From IMG/VR virus record IMGVR_UViG_3300009082_000025, positions 1-49,752 of that record: 49,752 nucleotides of DNA; one strand, 5' to 3'. Below, piece by piece: positions 35,674-45,194 of the stretch. Source of the DNA: a virus. The position numbers and the translations under genes are program-made. The first letter of the stretch is position 1; every line of letters begins with the position of its first letter. The notes under the pieces are model-generated. The model ran no database searches and had not been told where the DNA came from. It saw only the letters and a program-made list of their open reading frames with translations.

Positions 35674-37872
35674 ATGGCGACGGTCAGGGTTCCCAACTTC
35701 GAGTGGTCCGGGTTCTACCACGGAGAGATTCTGGAAGACCTCATCCAGTGGGTCAGGGACCAAGGTCTTCAGTTGGACGAGTCACCGGAAGAACCATTCA
35801 TTCAGCTGCTTGAAGCGTTCTCTACCTCCGCGCACCTGAACAACGTCCTGCTTGACCTCGTTGCGAATGAGATGTACCTCCCGACAGCCCGGTTGAGGGA
35901 CAGCGTCGCAGCGTTGCTCGCACTCATCGACTATCACCTGGCGCAAGCAACTCCGGCGACCGCGTTGCTCGTCCATCGTGTGACGCAGGTCCTTACGTCG
36001 GCGGTTGTTCTCATGCCGGCCCATAGCGTCTTCGCAACGAGGGCAACGGCGACGGAGGCACCCATCGAGTTCGAGACTGGGGACGCCCTCTCAACGACGC
36101 GGACGGATCAAGTGGACGCCTGTTTCGCCTATGATGATAGCGCGAACAGTTACACGGACCACACGGCCGATGCCAACAATCCTCTGACACAGTTTACCCC
36201 CGGCTGGGGCGGCGCTGGGGCGCCCGGAGACATCCTCTACGTCGGACACCAGACCATTGCGTGGAACAGGATCCGCGTGAACCTGTTTGCGTCGGCGGTT
36301 GGTATCAGTGGAATCTGGGAGTTCTTCGACGGGGACTGGGACGACTCGCAACCCGACCTCGTGACGAACATCGGTTCTGGGTTGAGGCTCGACCTCAACG
36401 GCTTCCTGGGAACGGCAACGCGGGTCGGAACCATTGTCCGCGTTCGCTGTAACCAGACAGGCGTCTACCAGGACGTTGCGGTCCAGTATGGCGCTCCTGG
36501 ACCGGCCGGAACAAACTGGGTCGCCACGACGGGGTTCCTGGGACAGACGGTCCCATCGACGCAGGAGCGGGACTACACCGTGGGGCGGGCCTGGGACGAG
36601 ATGGAAGGGACGACTGACGCGAGTTCCAGCTTCACGTCAGCGCCGGGGAACCGGGACGTGGACTACACCCTTCCCAAGAATGACCGGAAGTGGTGGACGA
36701 AGACGACGGTCAACGGCGTCGAAGCGTACTGGGTTCGCTTCCGCTTGATCGAGGTCACAGGGCCAGTGACGGACCCGTCCATCACGCAACTCCGAATCCA
36801 CGACCGTCAGCAGTTCGTGTTCACTGACGTGACCCAGGGTCGAACCCGTGAGGACACGCCACTTGCGTCGTCCACCGGACTCCCTGACCAGGAGTATGAA
36901 CTGAACCGTTTTCCGGTCATCGATGACGACAATCTCCGGGTCTATGTGACGGAGGGAGCAATCGAGACTGAGTGGCTTCAGGTGGATACGTTCCTGACGT
37001 CGAACAGCGTTGATAAGCACTTCACTGTCGTGTTCGATTCGGATTCTCGCGCAACCATCACCTTCGGAGATGGGATCAACGGGAAGATCCCGATGGCGGG
37101 CATCGGGAACATCCGCGCAACGTATCGTACCATGGAAAACCAAGACGGGAACGTCGGGACTAACACCGTCGTTGTAAACCGTGGAGGGGTCGCGTACATC
37201 GCGGAAACAACGAACCCGCGCAAAGGCTCCGGCTGGTCAGCCCGCGAAGGTGATACGGAACAGGAACTGGAACGTGCCAAGATCGTCGGTCCGGCTTCGC
37301 TGCGGACTTTCGGAAAGGCGACGGCCGCACCCGATGTCGTCACGCTCGTGGAAGCGTACACGACAGACGAAGGAAGCAAGATGTTCAGCCGATGTCTTGC
37401 GATTGAGGGCGGCTTCGGTCCGAAGACCGTGGAAGCAGTCGTCGTGAAGCTGGGTGGTGGGCTCGCCACGGTTGATGAACTGGCGGACCTTGAACTGTAC
37501 TTCAACGGGGACACGGCGCGGAAGATTCGCGGGATCATCGTCATGAATCAACAGGTCGTCGCCCGCAACTACTCGCCCCTCACGATCAACATCGTTGCTG
37601 ACGTGTATGGCGGGAACTTGACGTCAGCGGTCGCGGCGGTGACCGCTCTTCTCAACCCGGAGGCGAAGGCAAAGAACGCAGATGGGACAGAGAGCACGGA
37701 GTGGGAGTGGGAGTTCGGTGAGACAGTTCCGGTTGCCCGCATCATCACGGCGCTGATGGAGTCGGAACCACGCCCGCGAAACGTCGTGGTAACGACTCCG
37801 GCGGCTGACGTGGTTCTCCTGACGCGAGAACTTCCGATTGTCGGGACCGTGACGCTGAACATCATCCCGTAG
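35674..37872 (+). CDS. baseplate J-like wedge protein
   Basis: 732 residues from ATG 35674, just after the previous stop. The N terminus (PNFEWSGFYHGEILEDLIQW, then EPFIQLLEAFSTSAHLNNVL) and the C-terminal part (GDTEQELERAKIVGPASLRT, a later APDVVTLVEAY, and repeated alpha/beta units around 560-730) are characteristic of the J/gp6 family, which forms the iris ring of the wedge. It is about twice the length of P2 gpJ. The additional residues (about 140-330) are a beta-rich insert with GTNWVATTGFLGQTVP, probably a surface domain. The wedge triggers sheath contraction. Confidence 0.8.
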   Translation: MATVRVPNFEWSGFYHGEILEDLIQWVRDQGLQLDESPEEPFIQLLEAFSTSAHLNNVLLDLVANEMYLPTARLRDSVAALLALIDYHLAQATPATALLVHRVTQVLTSAVVLMPAHSVFATRATATEAPIEFETGDALSTTRTDQVDACFAYDDSANSYTDHTADANNPLTQFTPGWGGAGAPGDILYVGHQTIAWNRIRVNLFASAVGISGIWEFFDGDWDDSQPDLVTNIGSGLRLDLNGFLGTATRVGTIVRVRCNQTGVYQDVAVQYGAPGPAGTNWVATTGFLGQTVPSTQERDYTVGRAWDEMEGTTDASSSFTSAPGNRDVDYTLPKNDRKWWTKTTVNGVEAYWVRFRLIEVTGPVTDPSITQLRIHDRQQFVFTDVTQGRTREDTPLASSTGLPDQEYELNRFPVIDDDNLRVYVTEGAIETEWLQVDTFLTSNSVDKHFTVVFDSDSRATITFGDGINGKIPMAGIGNIRATYRTMENQDGNVGTNTVVVNRGGVAYIAETTNPRKGSGWSAREGDTEQELERAKIVGPASLRTFGKATAAPDVVTLVEAYTTDEGSKMFSRCLAIEGGFGPKTVEAVVVKLGGGLATVDELADLELYFNGDTARKIRGIIVMNQQVVARNYSPLTINIVADVYGGNLTSAVAAVTALLNPEAKAKNADGTESTEWEWEFGETVPVARIITALMESEPRPRNVVVTTPAADVVLLTRELPIVGTVTLNIIP

Positions 37873-37880
37873 GTGTGCAG

Positions 37881-39053
37881 ATGACGACCTTCGACCTGTA
37901 CGAATCTCTCATCAAGCCGATCAGGGACACCGACCGGGACGCCGGGGCTCTGTTCCTGAAGCGGTATCTGGAGCGGCCACAGTACTGGAGGGATTGGGTC
38001 GAGGCTCGCATCCTCAAACTCCCGGAGCTGATCAACCCGGAGCTGTGCCCCGAAGACCAACTGGACTACCTCTTGGCAATCGTCGGGTTCACGCGGACAT
38101 ACGATGCGATCATCTCGCGGCTGGACGCCGAAACGAAGCGGAAGCTGATCCGGCTCGCCGCACCGCTCTGGAAGCGCCTGTACACTGAGCTGGGAGCGGA
38201 GGTCACGATCCGGCTGCTAACCGGAAAGACTCCGTACATCCGCAACTGGTTCGACTTCCGTACCATCGTGGGCGAGGTCATCATCGGTGAGGAGCAGGTC
38301 GGTTTCGACTTCTGGGTGATCGGGGACGCCATCGCCCGGTTCGATGAGTACACGTCGCAGTTCCGCGTCATGGACGACGGACTTTTGGATGAAACACTTC
38401 TTCTTCGGCTCTTGGAGATCATGCGGCCGTTGGGCGAGCGTTTCGAGGCTTCTCTGGTGGACTTCCTCGACACGTTCCAGGAAGGTCGAACGAAGTGGAC
38501 GACTCTCTTTGGGACGCCCGGAACGATCACAACGGATGAGACGTTCCTGATTCCCAATGGGACTCAAGAGCTGGCGGACATCCCCATCGCCCCGCCTTCG
38601 GCGTTCAGCGACATCTGTTCGATACAGAAGTTCAAGCTCACCAACGGGGCGGCAGGAAACTACGGCAGCGCTTTCTTCTGGACCCCGCCGTTGACCGGGT
38701 ACATGATCAGAATCTCCCCGACCGGACCAACGAATGTCAGACTTACCAGGTATCCGGCAGGGGTGAATATCGCTATGGCGACATTCCCCGTTGTCGTAGA
38801 CGCCTGGTACAAACTTCGGATTCGGTGTAGGTACGACGCGACTCTGAACTACAACCACATCACCGCCTACATCGATTCGAACAAGGTCATCGAGTATTGG
38901 GACGCAGCTCCGGCTGTTACGTCTGGTTCATTCGCTCAGGGCGTAATGGGGTCGGATGTTGAACTGGACAACGTGGAAGTGTTCCGTCAGACGCTTCGTT
39001 GGGCGATCATCGAACCTTCGGGGACGACAACGAGCGCCAACTGGGTGCTGTAG
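37881..39053 (+). CDS. baseplate I-like wedge protein with C-terminal lectin-like domain
   Basis: 390 residues. ATG 37881 is chosen over GTG 37875 two codons earlier. Residues 1-200 match the tail protein I pattern (DAGALFLKRYLERPQYW, LDYLLAIVGF, RLYTELGAEVTIRLLTG), which links baseplate wedges to the fibres. Residues about 205-375 form a separate beta-sandwich with TTDETFLIPNG, KFKLTNGAAGNYGSAFFW and ITAYIDSNKVIEYWD, like LamG/concanavalin-type carbohydrate-binding domains. The fusion suggests that the wedge itself carries a glycan-binding module beside the tailspike. The lectin call is from strand pattern only. Confidence 0.7.
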   Translation: MTTFDLYESLIKPIRDTDRDAGALFLKRYLERPQYWRDWVEARILKLPELINPELCPEDQLDYLLAIVGFTRTYDAIISRLDAETKRKLIRLAAPLWKRLYTELGAEVTIRLLTGKTPYIRNWFDFRTIVGEVIIGEEQVGFDFWVIGDAIARFDEYTSQFRVMDDGLLDETLLLRLLEIMRPLGERFEASLVDFLDTFQEGRTKWTTLFGTPGTITTDETFLIPNGTQELADIPIAPPSAFSDICSIQKFKLTNGAAGNYGSAFFWTPPLTGYMIRISPTGPTNVRLTRYPAGVNIAMATFPVVVDAWYKLRIRCRYDATLNYNHITAYIDSNKVIEYWDAAPAVTSGSFAQGVMGSDVELDNVEVFRQTLRWAIIEPSGTTTSANWVL

Positions 39054-39064
39054 GAGGAACGAAC

Positions 39065-42000
39065 ATGGGAACCGGCGCAGTCTGGACGAACCTGGTCAAC
39101 AAGAAGATCCTGCCGCTGGATCAGATCAAGGACGGTTTTCTGGACTATCTCCGCAATCGGGAGTTGGAGATCCACGAACGGCTCTGGAACGATGACGGTA
39201 GCTTCGACACGCTAACCCTGCTCATTTCTCCGGCCAACGACCAGTTGAGCGTTTCGCCATTGACGCCGTGGGCCGGGGCGAGCGGGAACGGCTACACGCT
39301 CGAAGACGACGGGACCAGCGTGTATCTTCTCGGTGTCCCGTTCGAGAACACGTTGGGCGTCCTGTACCACGTTGGGATTCACGCGGTACAGGTCCCGGAC
39401 GGCGTTGAGACAAACCCTCGCACGGGGCTTGTTCAGTACGTCCAGTACAAAGAGGAGATCGGGAACGTCGGGAACCCGGACAGCGTCACAGACCTCGGCT
39501 TGACAATCCGGTTGGTTGTGGACTCCATCACGGAGTCCGGTGTCAGCCACGCAGGTCGTGTTGTCCGCGTTTGTCTCGTGAATCCGTTGTCTGACGACCC
39601 GGTGGTTGCGTTCGAGGAATGCACTGTTGCGTGGGTCGCCGGACAGAACGTCATCACCACGACCGGGCTTCTGGGACAGACGGTTGGAAGCGTCAGTGTG
39701 ATTCTGGCTGACTACTACGTTCACGAGAAGGGGCCGACGATCCAGCGCTTCACGAGCGGCGACTTGCGGACGGTCGATGGAACGCTGTTTCTTGCCGCTG
39801 TGACGGGTTCCGGTCCTGGAGCAATCGTTCCTCCGGGGAACATCGACTACACCGACCAGAACGTGATCAGCGCCTCACTCATTGACATCAGCGAGATCAT
39901 CCGCATCGACCCGCACGGACATGCGAAGGTCCAAGTCAGGGGGTGCGCGGCTGACGTGGACGAAGACCAGATCACGGTCCTGGACCCGACCTCCGTGCGC
40001 GTCTTCGGCGTGGACGAAGATGGCGACATGTACGTTGCCGGCGACATCGAGCTGGATGGGGTATTGGAGTTCACCGGATTCGCTCCCGCAAGCGGGTTCA
40101 CGTTCACAGACTACCAAGTGGGGGAGGGCTCCCCGCCCGGTGTTCTGGTATTCAACGCGACCGGTGGGATCAAGTCCACCTGGTTCATCGACCTCAGCGG
40201 GGCCAGCGTTCACAGTGTCGCATTGGACGGAAGCCTGCAGTTCATGGGGCCGACTGCGCTGATCGAAACGACAACTTACGGTTCGGCTCAGATTGCGTTC
40301 CAAGATGTCAATGCGCTTTCGCCGGTGTACCTCAGCAACAACGACCTCAACTGGGGGAACGCCCCGAAGACGAGCTTCACCGACATCATCGGTTCGTTGA
40401 ACGAACAGCAGTCCACGTCCGGCCATCGGTTCTACAACGGCGTGTTCTACGGGATGGATGTCACGATGGGCGGCGGAAACATCGTGAACATTGCGGCGGG
40501 TTCGATCTATGTGGCGCAGAACGACAAGACGGACCTCCGCTTCGCCAAGCAGATCAAGTTCATCGGTGGTTCCATGATGATGTTGGACGGGGTGTACTTC
40601 CTGTATGTGGATGGGAACGGTTCGTTTGCGACTCACTTCATGCCCACAATCGCTTACGCCGATGGGAACGTGGTTCTGGCTGAGATCACGACCGTCGCCG
40701 GAGTAGTCACCCAGATCATCGACCTTCGGTGTTTCATCGGTACGGGTGACGTGAACACGGCTGTCACAGTTGGATACATGGCTTCGACGGCGACGGCACC
40801 GCGCTTCTACAACTTTATGTCGTTGTATTCTGCGATGAGATTCGTTGACTGGAGATACAACGGAGGGGGCGCGTACAACGGGATCCACCCCAGTGCGGAG
40901 ATTGTCATCAACGGGCCATTGTACGAAACCCAAAGCATCATTGTCAACACGCCGGGTGTTCGGATTCGTTCTTCGCAGAAGAACGGTCAGAATGCGGTGT
41001 CGTGGAGTTTCGATGGTCCGCTGTTCACCATCAACGGCGTGAGTGACGTAGAGATTCGCGACAGTTGGTTCGTCTACGCCGGGCCGCAGAGTGCCGGTGC
41101 TGGTTTGGTAGAGTTCGCTTCGCTTGGAGCTCAGGTTGATCGTTTCCGATTCCTGAACAACCGGGTCGTGGACTACAACGGACTCAACTTCGTGATCCGG
41201 GGAGTCTTCGGGATCTTCGGAGAGGTTGGTTACGATTTCACCATCCGCGACAACTTCATCTGGTCGCAGCAACAGTCACTCCAGCCGGTCGATGCGGCGC
41301 TCTGGTTTGAGTGGGTCGAGCGGCTCCACGTCGAGAACAACTTCTTCAATGGGGCGTCGGCTCCGGTTACCAACTTGAGGTATGGAGTGTACCTCCCTGG
41401 GATGGCTTCGTACTGTTCTGTTCGCGGGAACATGTTCAGGTACTGGGAGAAGGCGCTCATCGTTCCGGTTGCAAACCCCGACAATCTGTACTTCGACACG
41501 TTCTGTGACAATTGGGTTGACCTCTGTCTGAACGGCGCGTTGGATGTGCAAGCGTTCGGGGCCGCATTCTGGAAGGTGGACGGCAACTACTTCTACAGTT
41601 GTCGTCAGTCGGGAGTCGCTGCGAACACCGTGGTCATGAATGCTCCCGGATCAACTGTTACCAACAACACCGCAATCTCCAACTTCGCAAACACGGCACT
41701 GTCGTATGACTACTACATCGGTGGTTACGAGTGCTTGGTAGAGGGGAACGAATCGCAGTTCAGCGATGCGGGGATTCAGATTGCGGTTGCGGCATCCGAT
41801 TCCGTTGTTGTCGGGAACTTGATTCGTCAGTGCCAAATGTCTCCGGCTCTGTACGATGCCGGACACGACGCGGTGATTGCGGACAACTACATCGAGGGGT
41901 GGAACCAGAACGCGACGGTCAATCCCGGAATCGGTGCACAGCTGTCCGGGTATGACTCCATCTTCGTGGGGAATCGTGTGACGAGTAGCGGAACCAGCGA

Positions 42001-42568
42001 TACCTATGCGGTACAGACGGCCGCGACTGTCAATATCGACATCATCGGGAACCACATCGATGTCGGAGGGAGCAACGCGGTAACGGGTGCACTCGCGCTG
42101 AATCTCCTTCACGAAAATGGGGTTGTGGTCGGGAATGACATCGGTTCGGTTGGGAACGGAATCAGCGGTGGGATGGGGATTGTCCTTGCCGCCGGAGCGG
42201 GGCACATTTCCATCGTTGGGAACTCATTCAATGATGTGCGTGGGCACGCGATGTACTTCTCGATGGGGTCGCTCCCGTCCGCATTCAACTCCAACAGCGT
42301 GCGAGACTGTGGGTGGCCCGGAATCTTGAACCCCATCACCACCACAATCCAACTGGATTCAGTCTGGGTCGCTGGAGGCACACAGGATCACGTCATCTGC
42401 TCGAACATGATCGGCACGGCGGTCGTTGGGGCTTGGGGCGTGACGTTGAACGTCGGAAGCGCCGGATGCATCTCTCAACTCAATCGCTGCGTCTGTCCCG
42501 GCGGGAATGTGCAAGACCTCGCTGCCGCCAACATGATCGGAGCGAACGCGGTCAACAACAACCTGTAG
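39065..42568 (+). CDS. long tailspike with right-handed beta-helix
   Basis: 1167 residues. ATG 39065 follows AGGAGGAACG; an open extension to 38999 overlaps the previous gene. The N-terminal 330 residues are baseplate-attachment and beta domains (TNLVNKKILPLDQIKDGFL). Repeat-like turns such as VEGNESQFSDAGIQIAV, VVVGNLIRQCQM and VVGNDIGSVGNGI fill residues about 650-1150, with the periodic Asn ladder of a parallel beta-helix. Such proteins bind and often degrade capsule or LPS. Catalytic acids cannot be picked out by eye. It is the last gene of the tail module and the probable main host-range determinant. Confidence 0.8.
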   Translation: MGTGAVWTNLVNKKILPLDQIKDGFLDYLRNRELEIHERLWNDDGSFDTLTLLISPANDQLSVSPLTPWAGASGNGYTLEDDGTSVYLLGVPFENTLGVLYHVGIHAVQVPDGVETNPRTGLVQYVQYKEEIGNVGNPDSVTDLGLTIRLVVDSITESGVSHAGRVVRVCLVNPLSDDPVVAFEECTVAWVAGQNVITTTGLLGQTVGSVSVILADYYVHEKGPTIQRFTSGDLRTVDGTLFLAAVTGSGPGAIVPPGNIDYTDQNVISASLIDISEIIRIDPHGHAKVQVRGCAADVDEDQITVLDPTSVRVFGVDEDGDMYVAGDIELDGVLEFTGFAPASGFTFTDYQVGEGSPPGVLVFNATGGIKSTWFIDLSGASVHSVALDGSLQFMGPTALIETTTYGSAQIAFQDVNALSPVYLSNNDLNWGNAPKTSFTDIIGSLNEQQSTSGHRFYNGVFYGMDVTMGGGNIVNIAAGSIYVAQNDKTDLRFAKQIKFIGGSMMMLDGVYFLYVDGNGSFATHFMPTIAYADGNVVLAEITTVAGVVTQIIDLRCFIGTGDVNTAVTVGYMASTATAPRFYNFMSLYSAMRFVDWRYNGGGAYNGIHPSAEIVINGPLYETQSIIVNTPGVRIRSSQKNGQNAVSWSFDGPLFTINGVSDVEIRDSWFVYAGPQSAGAGLVEFASLGAQVDRFRFLNNRVVDYNGLNFVIRGVFGIFGEVGYDFTIRDNFIWSQQQSLQPVDAALWFEWVERLHVENNFFNGASAPVTNLRYGVYLPGMASYCSVRGNMFRYWEKALIVPVANPDNLYFDTFCDNWVDLCLNGALDVQAFGAAFWKVDGNYFYSCRQSGVAANTVVMNAPGSTVTNNTAISNFANTALSYDYYIGGYECLVEGNESQFSDAGIQIAVAASDSVVVGNLIRQCQMSPALYDAGHDAVIADNYIEGWNQNATVNPGIGAQLSGYDSIFVGNRVTSSGTSDTYAVQTAATVNIDIIGNHIDVGGSNAVTGALALNLLHENGVVVGNDIGSVGNGISGGMGIVLAAGAGHISIVGNSFNDVRGHAMYFSMGSLPSAFNSNSVRDCGWPGILNPITTTIQLDSVWVAGGTQDHVICSNMIGTAVVGAWGVTLNVGSAGCISQLNRCVCPGGNVQDLAAANMIGANAVNNNL

Positions 42569-42596
42569 CCATAGGCTCCGGTTCAGGAGGTACGTT

Positions 42597-43058
42597 ATGG
42601 ATGAACGAAAGCAGAAGTTGATCGCGCTCCTGAACACACCCTCAGCGGAACGCAAAGGAACAGCGGGCTATCTCGTGGACAAGTGGCACATGCTCCACGA
42701 CGCCCGTGAAAAGTTGGGGAACATCGTAACGAGGAAGGAAGCGGAACTCAACGAAGCCCGCACACAACTGGTCAAGGCTGCGGGGGCGGTCGAAGCCGTG
42801 GAGGCGATGCTCGTGGAGTTCGATGCAAAAGCATCGAATGTCGAGCAATCCGCGCCACCGCTCCCGCCCCCGCTTTCACCTTGTGTTGGGGACGACCCGC
42901 AGCCGCCGCCGGACGGAGTAGGCCCGGCGGTGGAGGAAGCGCGCAGGAAGGCGCTTGTGAAAGTGGCAGGGGCGAGGGCAGCGGCGGCTGCGGCCGGATT
43001 CCCCGTCCCAATCAAGCCGGTCCCTGTGGGGGACACGGCGAAGAAGGGAGATGCGTGA
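42597..43058 (+). CDS. coiled-coil protein preceding the lysis cassette
   Basis: 153 residues from ATG 42597 with AGGAGG at 42585-42590. Residues 20-80 form a charged helix with regular hydrophobic spacing (KLGNIVTRKEAELNEARTQL), followed by a Pro-rich linker (PPLPPPLSPC) and a second Ala-rich helix ending PIKPVPVGD. There is no membrane segment. Its TGA overlaps the ATG of the holin-like gene. It may be a tailspike chaperone or an accessory of the lysis proteins; neither is supported by a recognisable motif. Confidence 0.6.
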   Translation: MDERKQKLIALLNTPSAERKGTAGYLVDKWHMLHDAREKLGNIVTRKEAELNEARTQLVKAAGAVEAVEAMLVEFDAKASNVEQSAPPLPPPLSPCVGDDPQPPPDGVGPAVEEARRKALVKVAGARAAAAAAGFPVPIKPVPVGDTAKKGDA

Positions 43059-43699
43059 TGAAGATGTTTGCGGCCGTTCTGTTCCTGGTGGTTGCGGTCT
43101 TCTGGGCCGCGCCCACAACCGCGCAACAGGGAGCGGGTCCCATCGCTGCGCTCCACCCCGCCACGGCGACGACCGAAGTGGAGACGCCCACCGAAACGAC
43201 CGCCACGCCAACTCCGACGACCACGGAGCAGCCGCTGAACGATGCGACGGTCGCGCCCGACGCGGGCGAACCGACCGTGACCCCCGATTCGGGATTGCTG
43301 CAGTCCGATGGGGAAACCGATATGGCTGAGGAAGGCGATGGCGGTGAAGAGCCAGAGCCTACGGTGGGTGACATCGCGTCGGGAGCAGGTGAAGTCTACA
43401 ACATCTGGAAGACCCAGGGCTGGATTGCGGGCCTGACGGCACTCATCTACCTGCTGGTCCAGATCACCAAGCTGGGAATCATCAAGAAGTGGCTAGGAGT
43501 GCGCAAATGGTTGCGGCCACTGATCGCCCTCGTGCTGGGCCTTGCGGGCGCAACCTTCGCCGCGATGTCTGGAGGCGTCGTCTGGTGGAACGCCTTGCTG
43601 GGAGGCATCGGAGCCGCACTGGGATCATCCGGCTTCAACGAGCTTCTCAACACGGTGACGGCGGAAGGTCGCGCCAAATCCACCGGAACCGGGAAGTGA
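43058..43699 (+). CDS. holin-like membrane protein with signal-type N terminus
   Basis: 213 residues from ATG 43058 (TGATG overlap). It begins with a cleavable-looking signal (MKMFAAVLFLVVAVFWAAPTTAQ), followed by about 90 Thr/Pro/Glu-rich residues expected to be disordered outside the inner membrane. Then come an amphipathic helix and two or three membrane segments (IAGLTALIYLLVQITKL, PLIALVLGLAGATFAAM, NALLGGIGAALGSSG). Small multi-span proteins with this C-terminal pattern in a lysis block are usually holins, which open the membrane to endolysin. The long exported linker is atypical. Confidence 0.5.
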   Translation: MKMFAAVLFLVVAVFWAAPTTAQQGAGPIAALHPATATTEVETPTETTATPTPTTTEQPLNDATVAPDAGEPTVTPDSGLLQSDGETDMAEEGDGGEEPEPTVGDIASGAGEVYNIWKTQGWIAGLTALIYLLVQITKLGIIKKWLGVRKWLRPLIALVLGLAGATFAAMSGGVVWWNALLGGIGAALGSSGFNELLNTVTAEGRAKSTGTGK

Positions 43700-43703
43700 C
43701 GCC

Positions 43704-44186
43704 GTGAACGCCTGGCCCCGGAACTGGGCGCTGAAGATCCTGGTCGGGGCCTGGTCGTTCCCGACGATGGCTCTCAGTTTTCTGTTCGTCATCCTCCCGC
43801 TCCTGATCGCCCGCCAGCTCCAATCAAGGGGCTGGCGGGACGGGGCGTGGGACCTCGTGACTCGCCCCGATAGCTGGATGCGGAGGAAGTACGCCAACAA
43901 GTGGGGCGGTTTCTCGCAGGGCTGGTGCGTTGTCTACCTGGACGACGACGACTACAGGAACCAGCAGACACGAGTTCACGAGCGGGTACACCTCGCTCAG
44001 CAACTCATTCTGGGCGTCTTTCAATGGGTCTTCTACATCCAGTTCTCAATCGTGGTCTGGCTCGCGTGCCGGACTCTTCACGCGTACAAGGCAAACCCGT
44101 TCGAGCTGGATGCCCGACGACGGGCCGGAGAGAGCATCGACAACCTGGGACCGGAGCCGGACGGGGACCGCTGGCCTTGGTGGTAG
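43704..44186 (+). CDS. membrane protein with HERVH zinc-peptidase-like motif
   Basis: 160 residues from GTG 43704. An N-terminal membrane helix (MALSFLFVILPLLIA), then DSWMRRKYANKWGGFSQG, then RVHERVHLAQQ around residues 92-102, which contains a textbook HExxH, followed by a second membrane segment (FQWVFYIQFSIVVWLAC). HExxH next to a membrane helix recalls membrane-embedded zinc metallopeptidases. It is too short for the classical families, and a distal third zinc ligand is not obvious. Placed in the lysis block, it could act on cell envelope proteins or be a structural relic. Function uncertain; the motif is plain. Confidence 0.55.
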   Translation: MNAWPRNWALKILVGAWSFPTMALSFLFVILPLLIARQLQSRGWRDGAWDLVTRPDSWMRRKYANKWGGFSQGWCVVYLDDDDYRNQQTRVHERVHLAQQLILGVFQWVFYIQFSIVVWLACRTLHAYKANPFELDARRRAGESIDNLGPEPDGDRWPWW

Positions 44187-44194
44187 GTGATTCC

Positions 44195-44488
44195 ATGGGA
44201 ACCGCTGGATGGGTAGGGTGGATCGCCGCACTCCTGTTTCTCGCCGCGACCGTTGTGTTGATCGTCTGGATCGTGCGCCGGGCCGAATCGCCCGACGCGA
44301 AACTCCAGAAGGCAATCGCAGACGCTCGTGAGGCGAAGCAGAAAGCAGAAGCACGGGAGGCGAGGTTCACCCAGCTGTATGAAGATACTCGGAAGGAGCT
44401 GGCAAGGATCGGAACCATCCGGGACGAACGACAGCGCCTCACGGCGCTTGCTCAGTTCGCCAATCGGATGAGAGGGGGCGTCCGATGA
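44195..44488 (+). CDS. i-spanin-like membrane coiled-coil protein
   Basis: 97 residues from ATG 44195 (GTAGGTGA upstream). One N-terminal membrane helix (VGWIAALLFLAATVVLIVWIV) is followed by a long charged coiled coil (LQKAIADAREAKQKAEAREA, then LYEDTRKELARI). That is the shape of Rz-type inner-membrane spanins, which span the periplasm to fuse inner and outer membranes at the last step of lysis. No separate lipoprotein partner is nested here, so the assignment is provisional. Ends in an ATGA overlap. Confidence 0.5.
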   Translation: MGTAGWVGWIAALLFLAATVVLIVWIVRRAESPDAKLQKAIADAREAKQKAEAREARFTQLYEDTRKELARIGTIRDERQRLTALAQFANRMRGGVR

Positions 44489-44934
44489 TCTCCACTCTCG
44501 CTCTGTTGCTTCTACTTCAGGCTGGAGAGTCCCCTGGCCTGGAGGTTCCGACGCTGCTAGAGGGTGTCTCCGACCAACCTGAGAGTGATCCTGGGGCTGA
44601 TCCGGGACCGACGACGGAGCCGGAGTCACACCCCATCGTCCCTCTCATGTACGGCGAAACTGCTCCTTGGTCTGGGCTGCTCGTGGACGAAGCGACCTTC
44701 ACGGGCTACCTGACGCTGGACTTGAAGGTCCAGGAGTTGGAAGGGCTCATCCAGATTCGGACAGACCTTGCAGAGCAGCAGCGAATCATCTTCGAGGAAG
44801 CGATACAAGCGACAGCCCGGCCGATTGAAGAATCGTGGTGGGACCGCTACGCCTTCACGGTTGGGCTTGTCGTCGGGGTCGCGGCTGGGGTCGGCTTGAT
44901 GTTCGGGGGGATGGCACTGCTGGAGCACGTCTGA
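44485..44934 (+). CDS. exported, C-terminally anchored lysis-cassette protein
   Basis: 149 residues, ATGA-coupled to the previous gene. It begins with a short hydrophobic stretch (MISTLALLLLLQ), then a Pro/Glu/Asp-rich segment, then GETAPWSGLLVDEATF followed by a helix (LDLKVQELEGLIQIRTDLAE), and a C-terminal membrane segment (FTVGLVVGVAAGVGLMFGG). An AP-W/F-SG-L motif before a coiled coil and terminal membrane helix is a layout I associate with small phage lysis-block proteins of spanin or antiholin type. Topology suggests a periplasmic loop held at both ends. Confidence 0.5.
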   Translation: MISTLALLLLLQAGESPGLEVPTLLEGVSDQPESDPGADPGPTTEPESHPIVPLMYGETAPWSGLLVDEATFTGYLTLDLKVQELEGLIQIRTDLAEQQRIIFEEAIQATARPIEESWWDRYAFTVGLVVGVAAGVGLMFGGMALLEHV

Positions 44935-45191
44935 TGGCCGAACAAGTCATCTCCGCGTTCATGGAAAAGGGACTCTTGGGGGTGATTGCCGCTACGGCTC
45001 TGATCGCCCTCTGGTATCGTGACAAGCAGCTGATCGCCCTCCATTGCCGTTACGCAAAGACACTCGCGGAGAACTCCACCCAATCCCAACGCTTGGCTGA
45101 CGAGGTCACCGGAGCCGTGAGGGACCTGAACGAAGCCTGTGAGAAGTGTCCATACAGGCGCTTCATGGATTCCATGGGGAACGGAGGCTAG
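44934..45191 (+). CDS. small membrane protein of the lysis cassette
   Basis: 85 residues from ATG 44934 (TGATG overlap with the previous stop). N-terminal membrane helix (GLLGVIAATALIALWY) and a short coiled coil (TLAENSTQSQRLADEVTGAV) ending in CEKCPYRRF with a CxxC. The layout resembles small phage membrane proteins next to endolysins. It could be a second spanin-like or holin-modulating protein. The CxxC may form a disulfide or bind metal. Confidence 0.5.
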   Translation: MAEQVISAFMEKGLLGVIAATALIALWYRDKQLIALHCRYAKTLAENSTQSQRLADEVTGAVRDLNEACEKCPYRRFMDSMGNGG

Positions 45192-45194
45192 CAG

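Noticed and set aside
42559-42596. CATAGGCT after the tailspike gene as another promoter box
   Set aside because: It matches only part of the octamer (no CTAG) and lies within the normal spacer before an AGGAGG site; kept out of the motif list.
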